Assembly (NCBI GenBank): GCA_049513055.1
Contig: JBEKWN010000155.1
Location: 1 to 10,584 of the forward strand
Origin: UBA1163 sp049513055
Lineage (GTDB): Bacteria; Desulfobacterota; BSN033; UBA1163
Direction of reading: 5' to 3'
DNA length: 10,584 nucleotides
Shown here: positions 5,988 to 10,584 of the stretch, piece by piece
How positions within the stretch are numbered: the first letter of the stretch is position 1
Layout of the letters: the number at the start of each line of letters is the position of its first letter
Translations under genes and position numbers: made by a program
The notes under the pieces: model-generated
The model's database searches: none
Told to the model about the DNA's origin: nothing
What the model saw: only the letters and a program-made list of their open reading frames with translations

Positions 5988-7565
5988 TATTTCTCAAAGC
6001 GTTTTCGTTCTTCTGCTCTTAATTCGCGTCTTAAGAGCTTCCCCACTTTCGATTTTGGGAGCATATCCCGGAATTCTATAGGCGCTCACACCTTTCACAT
6101 CCTCTTTTAGAACAGCAAAAGCTTTGATTCTTTCACCAACCTTTTCATCCGGAACGCCCACGACGCAGGCAGAAATCACTGCAGGATGCTCCTGCAGTAC
6201 AGCTTCTATCTCTGAAACGGCTACACGATAGCCTTTGTGTTTAAGCGTATCTACAGATCGATCCAAATAGAAAAGCCATCCATTTTCGTCTATTCGTACG
6301 ATGTCCCTCGTCCTGTACCAGAGCTTCCCATCCATCTCGATAAAACATTCGGCGGTCTCTTCAGATTTGTTCCAGTACGTCCTGACCATATGCTCAGAGG
6401 AGACCATTAATTCCCCGGGCTCACCATGAGGGACAGGTTCAAGCGTGTCAGGGTCCACAAGCTTGACCTTCTGAAGAGGTGTAACCTTGCCCGCACTTCC
6501 TGCTGGAGCCTGTTCACCCATGGGTGTTAAAGACACACGACCACAGGTCTCTGTTGCCCCGTACCCTTGATAGATGGGTTGCCCAAACTTTTTGATCCAC
6601 CTCTCAGCGACCTCTGAAGGCAGGACGTCACCGCCTGAGAAACAGTACTTGAGGGAATTCAGGTTGTAGTAGTCTACTCGGTCATGTTCAAGAATCATGC
6701 GGTACATGGCAGGAACGCCAAAGAAGGTTAATACCTTATATTTTTCAACATGGTCAAAAAGCCCATCCAGATTCACTCGTGGCAGTAACACGACTGTATC
6801 TCCTGAAAGGATTCCTCCCAAACCCACCTGTTGACCAAGAATATGGAAAAGCGGACCTCCTTGAACGACGATATCTTCTCCCTTGGGAATAAAGCGTTCA
6901 CTTACCGCCCTCTGCTCGGCCGCGCTTTCGAGAAATAGAATATTTGTAAAAGGCACTCCTTTGGGAAGACCGGTGGTGCCTCCCGTGTAAAGCATTTCAA
7001 CCATTTCTTCAGGTTCTGCCTTCAAGGAGGGCAGGACAGAAACGGGACCACCTTTAAGCAGTTTCTTGAAGCGAAAGATATTCTCCCCGGAATTAAACTT
7101 CCCTACAGGGATTTTATTAAAACCTCTTCCAATCAGCCATTTCCACCAGGGAAGAAGTTCAGCCAAATTGGTGACGATCACTCTCTCCAATTTGGTTTCA
7201 GGAAGAACCTGTGTGACATACCCAAAGTTCGTATCCAGACAAAAGATGGTCTCCGCTCCGCTGTCATTGGCCATGTATTTGATATCAATGGGCGTATAGA
7301 TGGGTGAGATAGGAATGGCAATAACGCCAATGCGCATCAATGCGAGCCAGGTGATGACCCACTGGGGACAATTCGGAAGATAAAGGACAACCTTATCTCC
7401 TTTGGCGACACCGAGACGATGTAAACTGGCAGCCAGGCTTTCAGTCGCCTCCCGGAGTTGAGAAAAACTATATCTCACACCCAAGTAGATGAGCGCCGGC
7501 TTCCCCGGGTAATCCCGAGAGACTTTTTCGAACTGTTCATAGATTGAGTTGGCCATTATCTCCAT
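5987..7565 (-). pseudogene. AMP-dependent acyl-CoA synthetase 2, 3' part frameshifted by a small deletion
   Basis: Start ATG 7565 has AAGGA (7574-7578 on this strand) eight bases upstream; ATG 7556 is an alternative. The first 496 residues are a good ANL adenylate-forming enzyme: L-Y-T-G-G-T-T-G-L-P-K-G (192-203), Y-Q-G-Y-G-A-T-E (332-339), W-Y-R-T-R-D (416-421), and D-R-S-V-D-T-L-K-H-K-G-Y-R-V (435-448). After G-V-S-A-Y (nt 6078) the frame runs into unrelated residues and stops at 5994. In another frame from 6079 the true tail is obvious: I-E-F-R-D-M-L-P-K-S-K-V-G-K-L-L-R-R-E-L, ending with TAA at 5987-5989. Roughly 17-20 codons are missing between the two parts, including the usual L-x-P-Y-K-V-P segment. 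The as-read protein therefore lacks the catalytic lysine. It sits directly downstream of livF, which suggests activation of the imported acid, if a functional version exists. Confidence 0.8.
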
Positions 7566-7604
7566 CAATCTAATCCTTAACCGAACGTAATATCATCGAA
7601 ACTG

Positions 7605-7716
7605 AATTCCAAATGCCAAAATCCAAATGTCAAATGAATGATAAATGCCAAAAATGAAAGAATTTTCAATTTGAACTTTGAACTTCATTTGAACTTTGAG
7701 CTTTGACATTTGGCAT
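7605..7716. repeat. Heptad-phased intergenic repeat, type A, copy 2 (3' of livF)
   Basis: This is the second copy of the element after etfB, on the other strand. Bases 7684-7716 are the exact reverse complement of 2345-2377 (33 of 33). The similarity continues through the inner part and the opposite arm with a few indels. In the livF direction it starts 7 bases after the TAG at 7724-7726, the same relation that copy 1 has to etfB. It fills most of the gap between livF and synthetase 2, leaving about 40 bases for the synthetase ribosome binding site. Confidence 0.88.
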
Positions 7717-7723
7717 CACCAGG

Positions 7724-8467
7724 CTACACCCCAAAATACGCCGCTTTCACTTCTGGGTTATTCATTAATTCCTGTCCTGTCCCAGAAAGGACGTGTATCC
7801 CGTTCTCTATGACATACCCTCGATCAATAATGGGTAGAAGGGGCCTGGCGAACTGTTCCGTAACCAGAATGGTTACACCTTCCCCCCGAATTTGCTTTAT
7901 GGCCCGTCTCAGATCGCGCTGTAAAACTGGAGAGAGCCCAAGCAAGGGCTCGTCCATCAGGAGGAGGCGGGGCTTAGTCATCAATGTCATGCCAATGGCG
8001 AGCATCTGTTGTTCTCCGCCGCTACAGAACCCAGCCTTTCTTTTCTTTATATCTTTTAAATGAAAAAAGACGGAGTAAACGAAATCGAAGGTTTTATTTA
8101 TCTCAGAATCTCTTCGAAGGTAGGTAGCAATCCTCAAATTTTCTTCTACACTGCTGTCAGGAAAGATCGGATGTCTTTCTCGACTTAAAACGATCCCCTT
8201 TTTAACCCTTTTGTCAGGTTCGGTGTTCGTAATATCTTCACCTTCGAACCTCACCTCACCCAGTAGAGTAATTCTCTCGCCTCCCCTGCGGTCTTCTTTC
8301 CTCTTGATGTCAATCATCAAACCGGAAATCGTGTTCATCAAAGTCGTTTTCCCGGCGCTGTTTGAACCGAGAACGCCAACGATTTCCTCTTTTTGAACCT
8401 CCAGACTGAGATCGTTGATGGCAAGGGAGTTTTCGAAAAAGACCATCAGGTTCTTTACCTCAAGCAT
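7724..8467 (-). CDS. livF: Branched-chain amino acid-type ABC transporter ATP-binding protein LivF
   Basis: This is a 247-residue cytoplasmic ATPase of the Liv importer family. It has a Walker A motif G-S-N-S-A-G-K-T (34-41), signature C-S-G-G-E-Q (148-153), Walker B L-L-L-M-D-E-P (167-173), and the LivF-type T-E-Q (203-205) where other ABC proteins have the switch histidine. Residues about 52-70 form a longer Lys/Arg-rich linker between strands than in typical LivF. The start at 8467 lies one base after the livG stop (TGAGATG) with GAGGA five bases upstream. An in-frame ATG at 8491 would give eight extra residues inside livG and is less likely. It pairs with LivG to power a permease of LivH and LivM. 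In this setting the cargo may be a carboxylic or aromatic acid rather than an amino acid, which is inferred from the synthetase next door. Confidence 0.92.
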   Translation of the reverse strand: MLEVKNLMVFFENSLAINDLSLEVQKEEIVGVLGSNSAGKTTLMNTISGLMIDIKRKEDRRGGERITLLGEVRFEGEDITNTEPDKRVKKGIVLSRERHPIFPDSSVEENLRIATYLRRDSEINKTFDFVYSVFFHLKDIKKRKAGFCSGGEQQMLAIGMTLMTKPRLLLMDEPLLGLSPVLQRDLRRAIKQIRGEGVTILVTEQFARPLLPIIDRGYVIENGIHVLSGTGQELMNNPEVKAAYFGV

Positions 8468-8468
8468 C

Positions 8469-9227
8469 TCAGTCCTCGTCCTCACTTCCAAGGTAAGCTG
8501 CTTTCACGGCTTCACTCTGCATCATTTCACGAGGAGGTCCGTCGGCAATTTTAGCTCCAAAATTTAGAGCAATGACTCGATGAGCAATTCGGAAGAGTTC
8601 TTTTAACCGATGTTCAACCATAATGATGGTGAGACCCTCCGCATTAAGTTTTTCGATAATGGGAAGAGTGCTGGCGACTTCTGACATGGACATCCCTGAA
8701 AAGAGCTCATCCAGAATGAGCAAATCCGGTCGAAGGGCTAAACAGCGTGCCAGTTCCAGACGTTTCAGATAACCATGGGGAAGGCTGGAGGCCACTTTGT
8801 AGGGAACAAAAGAGTCGCGCTCAAAACCGACATCTTCCAGGAGATCAATAGCCACATCATCCCGATCACCGTATTTCCCTCCCTTCAATTTTTTAACCCG
8901 GGAGGAATATAAAGGGATGATGAGATTCTTGAAGGCGGAGAGTTGATAAAACGGTTTGACCATCTGGAAGGTCCGGGCAATTCCCAATTCAGCTATCTTA
9001 TAAGGCATTTTACCGGTAATATCCCTTCCCCGATAAATCACCTTTCCAGAATCCGTTCTCACAAAACCTGTCAGCAAATTAACCAACGTAGTCTTTCCCG
9101 AGCCATTCGGGCCTATGATTCCGAGAAGCTCCCCTTCTTGTAAAGAGAAGTTCACCCTGACGATAGCCGCCACGCCACCAAAATTCTTAGTGAGCCCTTC
9201 AACTTTCAAAAGCGTTTTGTCTTGCAT
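8469..9227 (-). CDS. livG: Branched-chain amino acid-type ABC transporter ATP-binding protein LivG
   Basis: This is a 252-residue ATPase with Walker A G-P-N-G-S-G-K-T (39-46), Q-loop Q88, Walker B L-L-I-L-D-E (169-174), and switch H206 in V-E-H. Two motifs depart from the textbook form. The signature is L-P-H-G-Y-L-K-R (149-156) instead of L-S-G-G-Q, and the residue after the catalytic glutamate is Leu (D-E-L), not Pro. The D-x-x-x-x-G-M-S segment follows as in LivG proteins. ATG 9227 sits one base after the livM stop (TAAGATG), mirroring the livG-livF junction. Upstream in-frame starts at 9239 (ATG) and 9254 (TTG) overlap livM and have poorer spacing. It should form a heterodimer with LivF. 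Confidence 0.92.
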   Translation of the reverse strand: MQDKTLLKVEGLTKNFGGVAAIVRVNFSLQEGELLGIIGPNGSGKTTLVNLLTGFVRTDSGKVIYRGRDITGKMPYKIAELGIARTFQMVKPFYQLSAFKNLIIPLYSSRVKKLKGGKYGDRDDVAIDLLEDVGFERDSFVPYKVASSLPHGYLKRLELARCLALRPDLLILDELFSGMSMSEVASTLPIIEKLNAEGLTIIMVEHRLKELFRIAHRVIALNFGAKIADGPPREMMQSEAVKAAYLGSEDED

Positions 9228-9228
9228 C

Positions 9229-10239
9229 TTATCCAACATCCACCATTCTTTCAAATTGGTGATACTTTCTCTTTATGTAGTGAAAGACTCCTTCAGGAAG
9301 TCCCACAACGCAGATGATGAGAATCGCGGAGTAGAAGACAACTCTCCATGACCCAACCGCACGAAGGGATTCAGAAAGAGGCATCAGAATAAAAGCACCT
9401 ATGGTTGGACCGGCAAACGTGCCCACTCCACCCAGAACCGCAGAGGTCAATGGCAAGATAGAATAATCCATTGCAAAGGCAGCCATTCCCACGACCTGGC
9501 TGTAATGTGTCATGAAAGCTCCAGCAAATGCCCCTGCCACACCAGCAATGAAAATGGCTTGGGCCTTGAACCAGTAGATATTGATCGCTCCACTCATGAC
9601 CGCCCGATCATTATCACGAATCCCTTGAAGAACCAGCCCATAATCCTCATTGATCAATCTGCGAAAACCGAAAAGGCAAATGAGCAGTGCAAGAACAGGA
9701 ACATAAAGTTCAACCCATATGTTGGGAAGAGGAGAAAGGGCACTCATTCCCTCAGTTCCTCCAAGAATTTTTGTTGTCTCAATAAATCGTGCGAGCAGTA
9801 AGGGTAAGGTCAAAGTGACGATGGCAAAGTATACCCCTCTTAATCTCAGAACTGGCAATAGCAAAAGGGTACAGAAAAATGCTCCACCCAGAGTGCCCAA
9901 AGGAATGGTTAAAATGGGTGGCAATTTAAAGGTATAATTTAAAAAGCCTGTTATATAAGCCCCTGCACCAAAGAAAAGGGCTTGACCTAAAGATATCAAT
10001 CCCACCGAAGCCATCAAATCCCAACTCAAGGCAAGCAGTGCGATGATACAAGTATTCATCAAGACCTTCTCCCAATACAGTCCAATAACTCCTTTCAATA
10101 GTGGAAGAATGAGCAAGACAAGGACTGGCAAAACTCTGGGGAACATTAGATAGGACATTTCTCTATAAGATGAAAGGGCGAAGATATCCTCACATCTCGC
10201 CTTAATTCCCCGATCCAACCTCTCTCTTCGTAATTTCAT
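9229..10239 (-). CDS. livM: Branched-chain amino acid-type ABC transporter permease LivM
   Basis: This 336-residue inner-membrane permease has about eight to ten hydrophobic segments. Family landmarks are S-V-G-L-I-S-L-G-Q-A-L-F-F-G-A-G-A-Y, the coupling-loop region G-I-R-D-N-D-R-A-V-M-S-G-A-I-N that contacts an ATPase subunit, and V-L-G-G-V-G-T-F-A-G-P-T-I-G-A near the C-terminus. The open frame extends to 10302, but those extra residues are translated from a repeat, so they are discarded. ATG 10239 (AGGG five bases upstream) is used; ATG 10158, closer to the first membrane segment, is also possible and would drop a basic N-terminal stretch of 27 residues. Its stop is one base from the livG start, consistent with a tightly coupled livHMGF operon. 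Confidence 0.9.
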   Translation of the reverse strand: MKLRRERLDRGIKARCEDIFALSSYREMSYLMFPRVLPVLVLLILPLLKGVIGLYWEKVLMNTCIIALLALSWDLMASVGLISLGQALFFGAGAYITGFLNYTFKLPPILTIPLGTLGGAFFCTLLLLPVLRLRGVYFAIVTLTLPLLLARFIETTKILGGTEGMSALSPLPNIWVELYVPVLALLICLFGFRRLINEDYGLVLQGIRDNDRAVMSGAINIYWFKAQAIFIAGVAGAFAGAFMTHYSQVVGMAAFAMDYSILPLTSAVLGGVGTFAGPTIGAFILMPLSESLRAVGSWRVVFYSAILIICVVGLPEGVFHYIKRKYHQFERMVDVG

Positions 10240-10277
10240 AGATACCCTAATCCCACATAGCTGGTGCCAAGCAGAGA

Positions 10278-10350
10278 ATGATAGACGATGAACGATAAAC
10301 AATGAACGATGAACAGTTTATGGTTCGTTGTTCATGGTCCATAGTTATTG
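10278..10350. repeat. Heptad-phased intergenic repeat, type C (between livH and livM)
   Basis: One arm is a tandem of ACGATGA, ACGATAA, ACAATGA and ACGATGA (10285-10312; consensus ACRATRA). The other arm is GTTCGTT, GTTCATG, GTCCATA and GTTATTG (10323-10350; consensus GTYMDTD). The arms are of opposite sense and partly complementary. The second arm touches the livH stop codon (TAA at 10351-10353 on this strand). The element fills most of the 111 bases between livH and livM, an otherwise compact operon. Confidence 0.8.
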
Positions 10351-10584
10351 TTAGACCCTTTCCTCCAGCTCTTTGAACTTGCCGAATAGACCTGATGGTT
10401 TAATCGCAAGAACTAAGACGATCGCTGCCAAATAAACAACCATCATCCATTCAGGCTTAAAATATGTACCGGTGATGATTTGAGCATATCCAAGGATAAG
10501 ACTTGCTACAAGAATTCCCGGAACGCTTTCCAGTCCTCCAACAATCCCAACTGCGACGGCGACCAGCAACACCTCATATCCTGT
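10351..10584 (-). CDS. livH: Branched-chain amino acid-type ABC transporter permease LivH, C-terminal part (5' end outside window)
   Basis: The frame is open from the right edge and gives the last 77 residues. Family features are the segment V-A-V-G-I-V-G-G-L-E-S-V-P-G (the conserved G-G-x-x-S-x-P-G loop near the C-terminus), two hydrophobic helices, and the closing K-P-S-G-L-F-G. The GTG at 10572 is internal, since coding continues upstream to the edge (T-G-Y-E before it). LivH and LivM form the membrane channel of the importer. A substrate-binding protein and the operon promoter would lie to the right of the window. Confidence 0.88.
   Translation of the reverse strand, partial: TGYEVLLVAVAVGIVGGLESVPGILVASLILGYAQIITGTYFKPEWMMVVYLAAIVLVLAIKPSGLFGKFKELEERV

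Noticed and set aside
8468..8491. Earlier LivF start at 8491
   Set aside because: The residues overlap livG and precede the normal M-L-E-V-K-N-L start; the one-base gap at 8467 matches the livM-livG junction.
10240..10302. N-terminal extension of LivM by 21 residues
   Set aside because: The extra residues are translated partly from the type C heptad repeat and no family member would be expected to share them; ATG 10239 is preferred.

Overview
The window looks like chromosomal DNA of an anaerobic, fatty- or aromatic-acid-degrading bacterium, most like a Desulfobacterota (former Deltaproteobacteria) genome. That is an inference from gene content: a HdrD-like iron-sulfur protein beside electron transfer flavoprotein genes, two acyl-CoA synthetases, a rubrerythrin and a Liv-type ABC transporter. 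No rRNA, tRNA, CRISPR array or transposase gene is visible.

Layout. On the + strand: the 3' end of an iron-sulfur protein gene (2-235) overlaps a soluble HdrD-like (HdrC+HdrB fusion) gene (232-1365). A structured GC-rich spacer (1366-1591) leads to etfB (1592-2338), a repeat-filled spacer, and a damaged etfA (2531-3408). A compositionally different long-chain acyl-CoA synthetase gene with its own candidate promoter follows (3496-5196). On the - strand, read from the right edge: livH (partial), livM, livG, livF, a second acyl-CoA synthetase gene broken near its 3' end (5987-7565), and a rubrerythrin gene whose 5' end lacks a start codon (5390-5776). It converges on the first synthetase gene.

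How the genes could work together. The Liv transporter would import an amphipathic or carboxylic substrate, and the co-directional synthetase would activate it to a CoA thioester. EtfAB would take electrons from acyl-CoA dehydrogenation and pass them to the HdrD-like protein. This is inference from family and neighbourhood. As sequenced, both etfA and the second synthetase gene carry an internal deletion with a frameshift.

The most unusual feature is a set of intergenic repeats at 2345-2462, 5914-5987, 7605-7716 and 10278-10350. They are of three different sequence types, but all are built from degenerate tandem 7-base units. Each starts within 0-7 bases of the stop codon of the gene before it (etfB, synthetase 2, livF and livH). 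The copies after etfB and livF are near-identical and lie in the same orientation relative to their genes.
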